From: Echinostoma caproni | Taxonomy: Eukaryota; Platyhelminthes; Trematoda; Plagiorchiida; Echinostomatidae | Direction of reading: 5' to 3' | DNA: 64,000 nt | Assembly (NCBI GenBank): GCA_900618425.1 | Contig: UZAN01039747.1 | Span: 53,276-117,275 of the forward strand | In this document: piece by piece, positions 11,301-24,000 of the stretch | Layout of the letters: every line of letters starts with the position of its first letter | Numbering within the stretch: position 1 is the stretch's first letter | The notes under the pieces: generated by a model | Databases searched by the model: none | Seen by the model: only the letters and a program-made list of their open reading frames with translations | What the model was told of the DNA's origin: nothing | Program-made: the position numbers and the translations under genes

Positions 11301-13559
11301 AAAAAAAACAATGAAGGACATAGGATTTATGTTGAATACAGTGTCTCAATTTTAATGCTTCCGGCAAGTCTGTTTGTAAAATAAAGATTTACTTCGGATA
11401 GTTTCTGACGCAACCTGTGTTCACCTATGATTTGACCAACGGAACCGACTCAGTCCTAAAAAATTTCCTTTTGGTAATGCCAACAATCTGTTACGGAGCA
11501 TTCACATTTGCCATTGTTATTTGGGCAACCTGCGAAGCAAAAGGGTATAGATTTATAACGTGATAATATTCGCTTACACCTAAATTGCTGGTGTGTCCGA
11601 AATCAATCTGGAACAATATATGATCAAACAGTGCGATTTTCGGGAAACAATTTGATCTTAGCGAGGTTTTAAACAATTTGATGTTTAACAGCAATCTGAA
11701 AGAGGCTGTCCGTGGATGTTACAACGGTATTCCATTTATGGTGGCATTTTCATTTACAGAAAAAATGGTTTGTAAAAGTGTGTAGAACATCATGTTGTCT
11801 CGTAGTACAAGAAGCGAAAACACGTTTTGAAAAAACACTCGATGAATGTTCGNGTTCTATTCCAGTTCTCACGAAAATTTAACCGTTCCCCCTATGGCTT
11901 TGATTGCCGATGAAAAAGAATGCGCGCTGAGTGGATTAAGCAACACTGGGTTTCGTTATTGTTTATTCCTGAAAAGCTTACTAAACAGAACTTACGCTAC
12001 AGAATTTGAATTAAATCAATCCGAAATGCAGTTACAAAAACAATCACAACACACACTTATTCATTTGTTGTCCGTAATTTTCGCTCGAAATTCATCTACC
12101 ACCTGTGCAATGTCTGTGCAGCACTGGTTAGAAATGGAGATGAATACAGTGATTCAACACTAGTGTGTTCGGTTAATGTGAATAGAATATGTGTTTGCCC
12201 CAATGTCTACTGTTGAGTTTATATTGTTTTGTGAGGAATCAGTCCACATGAGGAAAGAAAAACACGCTGTCTTGTGTTGAAAGAAAAACAGCGGGATCCA
12301 ATAATATAGGGGCATAATATGGGATGAAAACAAAGCTAGAAGACAAATACGGGTGATACACTTGATCACTCAGAAGGATATAATATTTGTAGTGCACAAA
12401 AGCGATGTAATCAGTCAACTGCCTGTGACTGTTTCCGTTGACCCATTTTACCTGCTTCAACTGTCTTCTATGACTACTGGCTTGGTTCGCAATGAAATTA
12501 CTTAGAAGATTAAGAAAATAATAACATTTCGAAATATTTGCCTTCTCTCAGCTATAAGACACTGTATAAAGGGAACCAAATCTTTCAAGCCCCTAAAACG
12601 AGGACTCCCGGAATATTCGACGAGAGGACTAAACCTAACCTAACGCCTAACGTTGCATTGTCAAATGACAGTGAGGTAAACACAAACAGAGTCATTGAAA
12701 ATGTCTTTGTTAGTAACGCTTTTCGATGCGGTTTTGAAACTCACTTTACGAGGAGAAGTAGGAAGCAAACTCGGGTAAAATACCCAAATTTCATTTAGAG
12801 GCCGACGGTTCGCATTCTGCAAAATACAACAAATTATTCCCATTTGTTATTGCATCTCAATTTATTTTTTTGTTATGTATAAACACTACGCGATTCATCA
12901 GCTGAGGACAAAAACCAGAACGACGACAAAAGGGTAGAGCTCCTCACATCAACCTTGCAACACAGCTTCCATTCCGAGGAGGGCAACAAACGATTCCAAT
13001 TCTATTCCTACCTTATTGCATTTCTGGGGCGCACTACATAAATCTGAATCAAGCTGGAATAGAGACATCAAAAATCCACAAAGCTGTTGTCCGATTCGGA
13101 AATGTCACATGTATCAATGGGTGTTCGACATAGCGCATCCTACTTGGAACGTCCTTGTGGGCTAAGACTTTTGAGGTAAATTTAGATAATTCATCTTCAT
13201 CCACTCATAAGGTTATACATTTATACATACAATGATTACGTTGTATAATTTACAAAAGACTTGTGTAGGTGCATACTAGGTTTGATTCATAAAGTCATTG
13301 AAGAAGGCTTAGTAAAAAATATACTCTGTACTTGTGAAACTGAAACGTTTGCTCGCGTCATGGCAGGAGTATTGACGACGTTACGGTTGCATCTGTTCCT
13401 CAACGTTTTAAGTGGTATATCATGTGCTTCAATCTGACCGTTCATTCCTTAGATTTGCAGTTTTATGTTATTCTGTGGCAAATATTTTATTTGTCGATCC
13501 CTTTTCTGCTAAAGATTACTTTTGTCATAGAACAGAGGGAGGATAAATAGTATGAAACT
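8346..13559. other. Long stretch with no recognisable gene
   Basis: ORFs of 60-105 codons are scattered on both strands (for example 9540-9839, 10446-10697 and 11846-12163), none with a recognisable domain or good splice context. A GC-balanced patch at 9540-9840 may be an old repeat but matched nothing else in the window. There is one ambiguous base at 11853. The PLE beginning near 13560 may extend further upstream in a form too decayed to recognise. Confidence 0.45.
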
Positions 13560-14047
13560 CTAAAATTGCCGGTGATGTTCGCGGTCTTAGTAAAAAAACA
13601 TATATCAGCTGATATCATAATAAGAGGATTATCTGACGCAATAGATAAGACTGTCTATGCACTCCAGCTTCGTGGATTATTCACGCCGAAGGCAATTGTC
13701 TGTTTGCCATAGAAAAACAAAGTCACCGACTCTGTGATCCCATTTTGTGTATACTCATTGATTTTTTTGTGTGGAACAACATACACGGTCAGGTGATTGG
13801 TAGGGCGGGGTCGTGAACACACTCAGCGTGGCTACACATGGGAACAATTCAGTCACTCACCAGTATATCAGACCTAGCGGAAACAAATCACAATGGCTAC
13901 GTGGCCCATCATTCCAGCCTCCTGCATAAAGTTCATGGGCGATTTTCGAGACAAGTTTGCTTACGGATGATGGCCACAGGAGAAGCAGTGGGCATTCGTC
14001 TGCACAACATCCCTCTAAGTGTCAAAACCAACATGCGCAAGCGCTAA
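13560..14047 (+). pseudogene. Penelope-like element, linker and GIY-YIG end (broken)
   Basis: The + strand carries the C-terminal part of a PLE polyprotein. PLE proteins join a telomerase-like RT to a GIY-YIG endonuclease. Visible in order are the RT-to-nuclease linker (ISADIIIRGLSDAI, YALQLRGLFTPKAIVCLP, KNKVTDSVIPFCVYS), a CGTTY block where CxxxYIGRT is expected, a REHT.AWL-like block reached only with a frameshift near 13813, then LAETNH, VHGRFSRQVCLR and ATGEAVGIRLHNIPL before a stop at 14045. An in-frame TAG interrupts the linker. The RT core is not visible upstream, so the copy is truncated or badly decayed. It belongs to a different subfamily from the 58 kb copy, judging by the C-terminus. 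Confidence 0.75.
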
Positions 14048-14204
14048 GGCTTCCCCCTAGACACATGCATATTATCTCGATGATCCGTGGAGTGAATAAA
14101 TAGCTCTGTGATCGTGGTAAATCCAATTTCCGGTCTAATGTTGAAATAGTTTTAAGTGTTTTCATTTTATTTTATGTTTTTTTTAGACAGTTTCATTTCC
14201 AAAA
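14048..14204. other. Spacer after PLE stop
   Basis: This follows the GIY-YIG stop of the + strand PLE and is AT-rich, with an AATAAATAG near 14095 that could serve as a polyadenylation signal. It does not match the 3' sequence of the 58 kb PLE. Confidence 0.35.
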
Positions 14205-14650
14205 GGGGCGATACGTATTGTGATTTTCATCAAATATTCTCATCGTGACATTGAAAAAGCATGTTGCGAAAAAGGCTTGATTTTGATATCTTCTTCCTCG
14301 GAATAGTACAGTTCTATATAGAGCGCAGAATTGTCAAATTAGTGTGATAATCTGATGCGATAAGTATGATTGATTGATTTTGATGTTATAGTATGTAGTT
14401 TGTAAATGAACGGTCAGAGAAATTTTTTTGTGCGGTTTAGCGTGTCCGTAGTTGATGGATTGAGTCAGTTGTCTCATTTCCGGTCTGTGCCCGTGCGTCG
14501 TGACAAAGGACGCGGTCGTTTGGGTAGGCCGTGCCAAGCTGATTCCACGGTAAGCGAAGTAAATGAACGAATCGTATCAGAGGACAAATTGAGGGATTGT
14601 GTAGATGAACAACCACTGAAGAGCCTCGAGCACTCAAACAGCTCAATCAC
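14205..14650 (-). mobile_element. Penelope-like element 3' terminus (pLTR), inverted
   Basis: The + strand of this segment aligns with the reverse complement of 58310-58610. Shared blocks include a TCTGATG..GAATATGATTG.TTG stretch and GACAAAGG.C.CGGTCGTTT. The match runs into the end of the GIY-YIG coding region (around 14580-14640), so this is the 3' end of a PLE lying on the minus strand. It therefore faces the + strand PLE remnant that ends at 14047. Its 5' half also matches 57000-57145. The ORFs reported here in both directions appear to be by-products of this repeat. Confidence 0.65.
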
Positions 14651-17600
14651 TACATCGACTGTGTAAACATTTAACAAACCCTGAAACAATGAAAATTCCC
14701 TAAGGTTTCATTTTCGAAACACATGTCGTAACATGACAATCAACCAATCATTACCATCAAATCAAATCATTTCAATAATGCGAAAACTTTTAAATCTAAA
14801 TATAAGTGAATTAACCCGAAACAGAAGTTACCAAAAACAGGTTTGGTTTGATACTTTGTTTTCTGATTATTGTGATGTATTTTGACGTGAATCACTGAGG
14901 ACGAGATCGTTAACCATTCTGTTGTTTAGCTTCAGTGTAGTCTATTGATCATTTAAAAACGTTACATCCAACAAGATTTAAATAATTGTGTTTTAATATT
15001 GTTGTGAGAGTTAGCAAACACCTAAAATGCATAGATTAATTCTTTTGTTTGGCAAAAATAATGACCAAATAGAAAAGACCAGCTAGAGAACAAATTATGT
15101 AAGAAATTTACGTTGATGCTTTTGGAATGAAGTAGTTTCAATGTTTCTTCAAGTTGAAAAATATCCGCATCAAATTCGATTGTTTAAGTGTCTGGTGCAT
15201 GGCTACAAATGCATGATCATTTTTTCCTCAGTCGGTCCCAATTGTCGGTTGAAACTATTGATTAATTTCAACGATTTCAACAATATCTCATTCAATATGT
15301 AGTCAATAAAGCGTACTATGAACTGACTTTCTGAATGCATGGACGAAACGTAATTAAATTCATGATGCCTATGTACTTGAGCAATTACGTTGGTGTTTCC
15401 CTACCGGTTGACAATATGTTTAACCCAAATGAAGATGCGGCTAGTGCACTTGATGTTCCGATACTTGTCGTTTAACCGAGGTATTGTGTTTGATGAGCTG
15501 TTTTTTTGGGTAAAGCGGACAAAGCTATATATATCCCAAACGAATGTCGATTTCAATTCTCATCTTGTTATGTTAATATTTCATTGAATTTCCTCAATCT
15601 CTGATGGTGAATCAACCGGCACTTGAGGAGCATATCGAATTGACCTATGATGGTGAACGATGTGCTTTAATGTATATGCCTGCTTGTGTGACGTCAACGG
15701 CTGTTGAGATTAAACAATACGTTATCACCTCACGTCATTTATCTTTTTTGTATATTGATGAAATCAAAAAAGGGATCTCAACGTCTGAAACATGAAATCT
15801 CATGTAGGTCCGTGATCACGGCGATTGCATAAACAATACTCTTTCGTGTGTTTCCTGCAGGTGCACTATTGTGGTTTGTTATGGTTGTTTCGGTGATGAA
15901 TAATTCAAAAAATGCGTCCATAATTGTAATTTCTTGACCACTGAAATTGATAACTGAACTTAAAATAGTCAATCGATCTGAGAACATATATTAATCTATG
16001 TTATTCACAAATATTTACAAATCATATTTTTCTTTATTAGCGCTCACAAAATTGGGCCATTTTCAGCTGGAATTGTCAGTACGGAGCTTTTTTGCGTTAA
16101 ACTATAATATAAATCATCACATATCTTTCATGACAGTAAAGCAATTTAGCAGTTTCAATGTATTCCATGTGTTACGTTTGGCTGTTATTATTCCCTGCTG
16201 TTTTGAAAGAGGTGGACAGCTATTTTTCACCCCATACGTTTGCGAAACTCGAGTAAGGAAAATGGTCTTCCGTAAAATCTCATGAGTTAGTAAACCAAGC
16301 CACTTTGAAATCATCATTTATTTCGACCTATTATCTGAACTTAAATAAGAATCGTCTTTGAATTCAAATGTACACGTTAATATGAAGTGATCAAAATTAA
16401 AGTTATACCTTAACCAAAAGTAATTTTATTTTCTTATTCACATCGCCAACTAATGAATTTATGTTACTCATTTTGTTTGAGATTTCGCTTTTACTTCATA
16501 GAAATCAAGATTTTCACACATTGATCGCTCAGTATACGACTGAAGTTTGCAGTTCATTTAGATTGAAGTTCCAATTTTACATTTTACATTGTAAAATTCT
16601 CCGAGGAATTGAGTTAACGAATTGCGAAAAAATGTGCACAATTGTAAAGTTATATTAACTCTTTTGCTTTGGTACGTTTCCTAACTTCTCAAGAACTGCC
16701 TGTGTGCTTGGTGTTCAATAGATGCTACAAACTATGTAATTCATCCACGTTTTTCTATCTGCATAGAAAACGAGGAAACATTTGCAATCAGATATAAGTA
16801 TCTTTGGATCTGTTTACTCACCAAGTTATTGTGCAAAATGTGAGCGCAGTCAGATCACAGTCTCCTTGGAGAAGGCGTAACATTTTATTAATATAAAGGG
16901 ATGTATGCATTGTAAGCAAGGAAACATTATGAACATGATAATCCCTTGAATATGCATCGAACAATCAAAGTCTGCGTCCAAAGTGTCGTTTTGAACTGTG
17001 AATCAAATGAGTAGAAACGCGGTCGTTCAATAACCTAAAAGTTTGGGTTAAAACATTTAAGAAGAAAATTTGATTGGGTACTAGGCAAACAATAAAAAGC
17101 TTCAAAAATACGCTCAATTTAACCTATTAAGTAAGGGCAATTTGAGAACGAGAATCATGATCAATAAAAGACTGACGATGTGCCGAATAAAGCACGAAAG
17201 TTGTACTCCAATGATTCTTTACACAACTTGCATCATACACCTGATTAGGTTTTAAGTTAGCTTCTCATAAACATTTGCGTTTATCGAGAGATTACACTCG
17301 TACAATTTTGGGTGAGAATAAAAGAGGCTAAACTCACAATTCATTTTAAACCGAGCGTGAAACCGAATCACGTCTGATTTTGAACTGGGATCTGTGTGTA
17401 ACAATCGAAAAATGGGACAACTCTTCGGTTTCAGTTCATGTGTTCAAGAATTAGTGAATAATTCTGTAACAATTTGACAGATCGCGTTATTGCACTGCTG
17501 TTTGATGAAATTCATTCACCATCAGAATTCACTTGAAAAGGTGAGAGTAAATTAAACGGTCCAGTTTGAGGACATGTAAAGCAAATGTCGCAACTATTGA

Positions 17601-18718
17601 GAGGAGAGAGTGAAGGGAAAAAACAGCTGTTTTTCAATCAGGTGAACTAAATCTATGATCTGTTTTTTTCTGTAAAGCAATAAAAATCCGTCTTATTGTT
17701 CGAGCGTTGGCCTTCTGTGACAGTTATCCATGGACACATCATTATTGGCATCCTTGTGACAACGTGAGTAACGTGTTTGCGCAATATTATTATATTTAAA
17801 CATTGTCTACCAAAATAACCTCCAGTGGGCTCTACTCACCTATTTGTGATGTCTATTCTGTCGCATTTTTTCTTCTTATCTGTTGCCATTACAACAAGTT
17901 CCATGAATCAAATCGGAACTCCACACTTTTAAACTCCAATAGACGAAACTTTGAAGAATACGTTTCTATTAAATTTAGATTTCAAGTCAGGTCAAATTCA
18001 AGACAAAAATCGCCTTAATCATCCTACTAGATGGATTCTCAGCACCTTGCATACCAGGATCACTTATCATTCCATAGGGTTACAAGGAGAAAGTAAAACA
18101 TAGCATTGTAAAACTAAGAGAACTGTGGAGTAACAATTTGAAAATGGATATAATTTGCGTAGGAAGTTCAATGTTTCTCGAAGAGACATTTTTTGTGCCA
18201 GAAATCTTGAAATACACTGAATAACGGACAAACAGTGGGCAATGGTACAGGCGTACACAAGTTTATAACATCACCTAGTTGTAAAAATGGGTACAGATTG
18301 TTTAGGTTTTGTGTGTAATGGGTGATTGATATCTGATCGAATATTGCTGAAGATGTTTTATCAAGAGGTCAAGTGTTTGTCTGTGATAAAGTTAAACAAC
18401 TGAAAATAAGGAATATCGCTTGTGCGCGAAATAATGTAAATAGACCAGCGTAGAATTGTGTAATCTTTGACTCCTAAACTGGCTAGTAAAACTGGGTGGA
18501 ACTTTCAAAGATTGCAATCGGGAAATTAAAGAACTCAACAGACGATTTTTTGTGAAATTAGAGTGTAAATGTGAAATTTAGGTGAAATCTTGGGAGATTG
18601 TACCAAAGAGGTATTGCAGAGAACGTACTGGAGAACACGTTGGTTGTGAACATAGAGTACAGAACAATTCTTCTTAAAAGAATGTATTCTTTCTCCTTTG
18701 GCTAGTGAGAAGGTGACA

Positions 18719-18720
<2 letters not shown>
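14651..18720. other. No recognisable gene
   Basis: AT-rich sequence with ORFs up to about 95 codons (15998-16285), none recognisable. No tRNA-like boxes or RT motifs were seen. Confidence 0.45.

Positions 18721-18752
<32 letters not shown>
18721..18752. repeat. (TA)n microsatellite
   Basis: Sixteen TA dinucleotides, lying about 95 bases before the assembly gap. Confidence 0.9.
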
Positions 18753-18753
<1 letters not shown>

Positions 18754-18845
18754 CTTCTAATACGAAGACCGTAACCTTTAGGCAGATAAACTAATGAGAA
18801 GCTGTGAGAAGCGGAAATCAACCAAGGATTCGGAATTTGTGTTTA

Positions 18846-19476
18846 NNNNNNNNNNNNNNNNNNNNNNNNNNNNNNNNNNNNNNNNNNNNNNNNNNNNNNN
18901 NNNNNNNNNNNNNNNNNNNNNNNNNNNNNNNNNNNNNNNNNNNNNNNNNNNNNNNNNNNNNNNNNNNNNNNNNNNNNNNNNNNNNNNNNNNNNNNNNNNN
19001 NNNNNNNNNNNNNNNNNNNNNNNNNNNNNNNNNNNNNNNNNNNNNNNNNNNNNNNNNNNNNNNNNNNNNNNNNNNNNNNNNNNNNNNNNNNNNNNNNNNN
19101 NNNNNNNNNNNNNNNNNNNNNNNNNNNNNNNNNNNNNNNNNNNNNNNNNNNNNNNNNNNNNNNNNNNNNNNNNNNNNNNNNNNNNNNNNNNNNNNNNNNN
19201 NNNNNNNNNNNNNNNNNNNNNNNNNNNNNNNNNNNNNNNNNNNNNNNNNNNNNNNNNNNNNNNNNNNNNNNNNNNNNNNNNNNNNNNNNNNNNNNNNNNN
19301 NNNNNNNNNNNNNNNNNNNNNNNNNNNNNNNNNNNNNNNNNNNNNNNNNNNNNNNNNNNNNNNNNNNNNNNNNNNNNNNNNNNNNNNNNNNNNNNNNNNN
19401 NNNNNNNNNNNNNNNNNNNNNNNNNNNNNNNNNNNNNNNNNNNNNNNNNNNNNNNNNNNNNNNNNNNNNNNNNNNN
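18846..19476. other. Assembly gap (631 N)
   Basis: Unbroken N run. It removes the part of the adjacent LINE expected to hold the RT catalytic YxDD motif and the 3' end. Reading frames that span it are artefacts. A second gap of eight N is at 46895-46902, and single ambiguous bases are at 1107, 3605, 11853, 19663, 44754 and 47235. Confidence 0.99.
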
Positions 19477-20130
19477 TCGAGTATAGTATATGAAAGAAAA
19501 CGGAACAGATTTGCCTTCTAGAGCACCCCTGATTTGGCCGGTAGCGAATCAAATTTATTTCCAAGAAACTTCGTGAAGTGTGTTTAACCAGTAAAATAAT
19601 CACTGAGTAGAGACAGGGTATTATGGAACAATCCAGCACCTTAGAGGAGAGACAAAAGCATGNAGGTAAAAGCATTATTATAATCGAGGAAACACACGAA
19701 ATGCCTTGCATATCTGGGGATCGCAAAACCGAGTTTACCAAATGCTTAAGGGCGTCTAATGTAGCACGTTGTTTGCGATAGACGAATCGACTGTGATTTA
19801 ACTGCCCAGGGTTATGAATAATGCGATTAAGCACAGACCTTTCGAAAAATATTAGCAAAACAGAAATACAGGCGATTGGTCGCCGTTTCCCAGCTTCCCT
19901 TTTTGGACTTGTGTAATGCGCACAGGTCTCCAACAGTAAACAATTGTTTTGTTCCTAGAAAATACAATTGCAAATACCGACGAGTGGCTCCGCCATATAA
20001 TAGGCACATTCCCTAAGAACGACTGGATATAGTCCGTCTGGACAGGACGCTTTGGATGTTTTAAGACACATCGGCTTTGCCCGCACCTGATTAGAATTAA
20101 CACATGCGAAACTTCACGAAGGTCAACTGA
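19477..20130 (-). pseudogene. LINE reverse transcriptase domain (broken)
   Basis: Minus-strand blocks, in order: KTSKASCPDGLYPVVLRECA (RT entry block, normally KA.GPDG..P..L), NVPIIWR (the P..W. block), a region matching NYRPI with FERS, then PGQL..SRFVYRKQRATLDAL (the Q.GFR...ST.DAL block), then FLDYNNAF (RT motif A, F.D...AF; complement of 19668-19691). After that come LLSDYFTG and SGVL.KANL, the latter resembling motif B SGVLQG. At least two frame changes and several stops are needed to read through, so it is non-functional. An ambiguous base sits just after motif A. Confidence 0.8.
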
Positions 20131-20679
20131 TTGAAAATATTAATTTGATAGTTCAGTTTGAGTTGACGTGGAAAACATGCAGTTTAACTTAGTTGTTTTG
20201 GGTTGAGGCCTGGGTAGTCCGACATTTGTTCCACAGAGTCTTTTCATAGTAATTCAAATTTGCTCGCAAATCCGATCAACCAGATGGTTTGCAGTATAAA
20301 ATTTGTCAAGATATTGGATCTCATTTTCGATCAGCACTGACGTTTGTAAACTAAAGCTCGGTCACGATTTTTACATGTCCGTTCTTTCCTTATTCTCAGG
20401 GTCTTCAGAGTGAGAGAAAAAAAGCTGGCGGGGCTGATGTACACATGAGAAAATAGGGCAGCAGATTTCTAAGAAGAAGTTTAAACAGCTCGTGAGATGT
20501 TCACACTTCACCGAGACAATTCGGTCAGAGAACTGATCAAAATTTGTATCAGAGACCGCTTCTCTCAGTGATGTAAAGTGGGCCGGGTCGCACAGCCTAT
20601 GAAAAATCTTCCGGCTGAATGTACGTGTCAGTGTACCATGATTTTTTTTTGAATAACCTTCTGGCAAAACAATTATGAT

Positions 20680-21095
20680 AAAATGATCGGAGTTTGCCAG
20701 AGGGGTTCCTGTTTGCAAAGCCAACAGGTCAGGATCGTTAGAAAACATAAGGTCCAGCTGCGTGTTTCCTTTTGTGGAGAAAGTTACAAGATTGTGGAGA
20801 GAGAGAAGTCAAGAAATGAATATCTGCATGGTTAAAATCACCACTAACAATAAAAAGAGAGCGTTTTGTGTAGTTAGGAAGTTAGGATATAAATACATCA
20901 GCAAGCGTCTGTACGTCAGGATTTTGACTGAAAGGTGCTATGTAAATGTTTGATGCCAAAGAAATCCAGTTCAACCAAAGAGTCGTTGATTTCACGTTTC
21001 TTGCAGCATAATTATCCCCAATACACGGTATTTTTTCGTGTTTATCAGTTTCGTGAAGTCGCTCATTTTTCCAAAAGTAGGGGACACAACTCACA
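20680..21095 (-). pseudogene. LINE APE-type endonuclease remnant
   Basis: FIVSGDFNHADI (GDFN complement at 20831-20842) is the conserved GDFN block of APE-type LINE endonucleases, preceded by QNPDVQTLADV. A downstream frame (about 20680-20748) reads NDPDLLALQTGTPLANSDH, which matches the C-terminal .SDH block carrying the catalytic histidine. The stop after DVFIS and a frame change separate these blocks. Confidence 0.75.
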
Positions 21096-24000
21096 AAAAA
21101 TTAAAATGAAGAATTTCACCGATCAAATAACTCACCAACTAATCTCCTCAAATAACTTTGAACCAACCGTTTTACATTCATTGATCACATTTCATATGTA
21201 TAAATTTGAAGTAATCGATATAGTTTCGGAATAACACAAGCATTTCAATCACAATGCTACACTTGCCACGTCACAGACATATGCAACCCTTTGGGTAACA
21301 TGGGAAATATTTCAGAGTTCAATAACCTGTTGCGAAATAATAAAGTATTTATTAATTAATTAATTAATCAAGTAATAATAAAGTCTTTGATAGACATAAA
21401 ATATTCTTCACATTATTACAGGAATAACTATGTTGAGTACATATTGTAAAAATATAATCATCATTGATTGCTTTTCTGAACATCAACTCACATATCGCCT
21501 TTAACTTTTGACTAGTTCAAACCCACAGGCCGTTATCATAGTTGTCAGTTACATGTCAGTAATTAAATTTGCTAATTAATCGAATTTTCTCAAATGGTGG
21601 ACATAAATGACAGTTGTGCAATAGTTGACTGCAATTCGTGCTGCATGTTCTGTGTTTGTATGTGAAATAGCTATACTACTCATTTGAAACAGTGAGTAAT
21701 TTACTGACAACATTAGTATTAGAAATATTTCTGTAAAATTGCTTTAATGTCCAAACTTTATTGAATTTTCTTATTCGCTTTTTAGGACTTCTTTGAGTCA
21801 GCATCTGAAGTAGGTGATTGGTACGGAGATAGGTTAACACAGATGGGGAACAGAATGGCTTTATGCGAATGGAAACTCGTTGCAAGTACACAACCATACA
21901 GCCCTCACTTTTATAAAGAAAGTACAGTGTCTGCTTCAGTCCAGCGTCGTCTCCGAATGAAATGCACCTGTTTCCATTCAGAGATAACTGCTCTACGTAG
22001 CATACGCGTGTGAATAAAATGAATAGGTCAAGAATCCTGGTGGATTATTTGGGGAAAGAACAAAATTTTGGAGAAACAAGATTGATTTCAGTTTTTGATC
22101 ACCTGACCAGTGCAACTGAGATTGTGAAAACTTGATGGAATAGGAAAATGTGGTTTAATTGAACTTTCGGTTTGCTCAACTATTTCTATGATTTGTCAAT
22201 ATTTCTCAGGCTTCCTTAAGACAATCGTTTAAATAAAACATTGTTATGTACTTGTCATTTGTAGCTTCATAAACAGTCCTCAAAAAATTATTATTCTCGG
22301 CTAATCAACAAGCAAACCACTGAAGCTTCTGAAGTATAAAACCGCACATACCCTAAAATAAAACTGCCTTTTCCAAATTATTTTTGTTAAACTTGTGACT
22401 GTTTGAAGACTTTCGAACAGTGACACTTAAAAAATGAACTATTTATTATGACTTCCCCTTCAATGTTCAGATTCAGTATTTTTGAAGAATGCTCGAATGA
22501 GCCGTCTCCTGGATCGTTTCGTATGATGGACTTGTGCGATAAAAAAATAGATCAACAACGACTTCTATTTCGTTCACTGACTGCGCTATTTATTCGTTTA
22601 TCCGCTAGAACATTACAAACACTATGCGACAATAATCAAGTATCATTCAGATAGAACATATCGTGTCCAATCTTAACGTATGATTAAAAACCCTATATTT
22701 TCAATGTTTCCAGTTTCAAATTAATTTGAAATGGTTAGTTCAAATAGGTTTTCTCCAGAATGATTTTAAACCTCTCAATTTAAATTAATTTCTTGTGGTA
22801 TTGATTTGTCAATTTTAACTCGAAGTGAAAGCGCGACAAAATACCCAATTGGTAAAATCAAAATGTATTATTCAACTAGGTTTGCGAGAAAGGAAAACAA
22901 AATGACAGCTCTTAAAATCTGGCATGAGAAACGTTTTATTTATCAACCATTGTGTAAACCTAGTAAACTGATCAACAACATTTTACGATTTCGCATTCAG
23001 TTGAAATTGTTCCCATGCTGAAATAAACTTAAAAAATCCCGATAATAAATTTTAGAGAAAACCGTTTGTAGAACAAGCGCATATTGCGTAAATGCTTTTT
23101 TGATATGGATGTCAGAAAAAATAAAACCGCTAAACCAGAAAATGTCACCTTTATTTGTAGAGATCACTTTTATTCAACGAGAAGTTATACCAGCTGAAAT
23201 TTATGAATTGCTATCGGGCCGCAGCGTTCTCCAATGGATAAAACGATTCCCAGTTTCGATCAATACATGATAACGTCATTTTGGAGAACACAGTCATTAG
23301 GCGTTCAAAAAGTGGCGAACGATACTGGTATCGTAAGACGGATGAGTAACATTTGACTGAATATTAGGTTCACGTTTGCAGAAATTCAATGGATCGATTT
23401 GGATCGATATAAACTCCAAGGAACCATTAAAAAGATCTATACAAGCCTACCTGGAGTATTAGCCTCGTTTTATTAGTAATACATTGAGATAACAAATGAT
23501 TCGTTCTTGTCGTCATTTGATTTCAATTCAACTGGTTGACTGAATTCACGTTATACGTGTAAATCATCTTATCCTTGGACTATTATCAACGCTTCCGTAT
23601 TTGGGCTATGCATAGAAGCTTTCATTTAATAAAAACCAACCATGGAAAAATCCTTGGTTTATTATAGTATATGCATCTTTCTACAAGAATTTTCGTTCTG
23701 CTACTGACCAAATAGGATATTTATCCCGTATCATTTCTTTAAGGTGCATTTTATTTGCACAATTTCGTCGATTTTGTCTCACGTTTTCTTTGTGATTAAT
23801 TTTTAATAAACGACGGCTGACTTTGTGGTAAACAAGGATAACATATAAAAGTTGTTTATAATAAAGTCATGCTGTTATCAAATCTGAAACCCAGATTTTG
23901 GAGTTCTGCGTTCGGATATTCGTGCGATATCTTGCCCTGCCTTCAAGTGTGATTCGCTTCAAACCACCTGCATTTAAGAATCGCAATGAGTAGGGTAGCC

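Larger units (their letters stand above)
19477..21095 (-). mobile_element. CR1/Jockey-like LINE, truncated
   Basis: On the minus strand an APE-type endonuclease remnant (20680-21095) is followed by a linker and RT blocks in the right order and spacing for a CR1/Jockey-clade non-LTR retrotransposon, with several frameshifts and stops. The element is cut by the assembly gap at 19476, and no continuation is recognisable beyond it below 18846. The 5' UTR and first ORF were not seen. See the two pseudogene entries for motifs. Confidence 0.8.

Noticed and set aside
18794..19933. Long ORFs of 230-371 codons
   Set aside because: They run through the N gap; only the minus-strand LINE residues outside it are real sequence.
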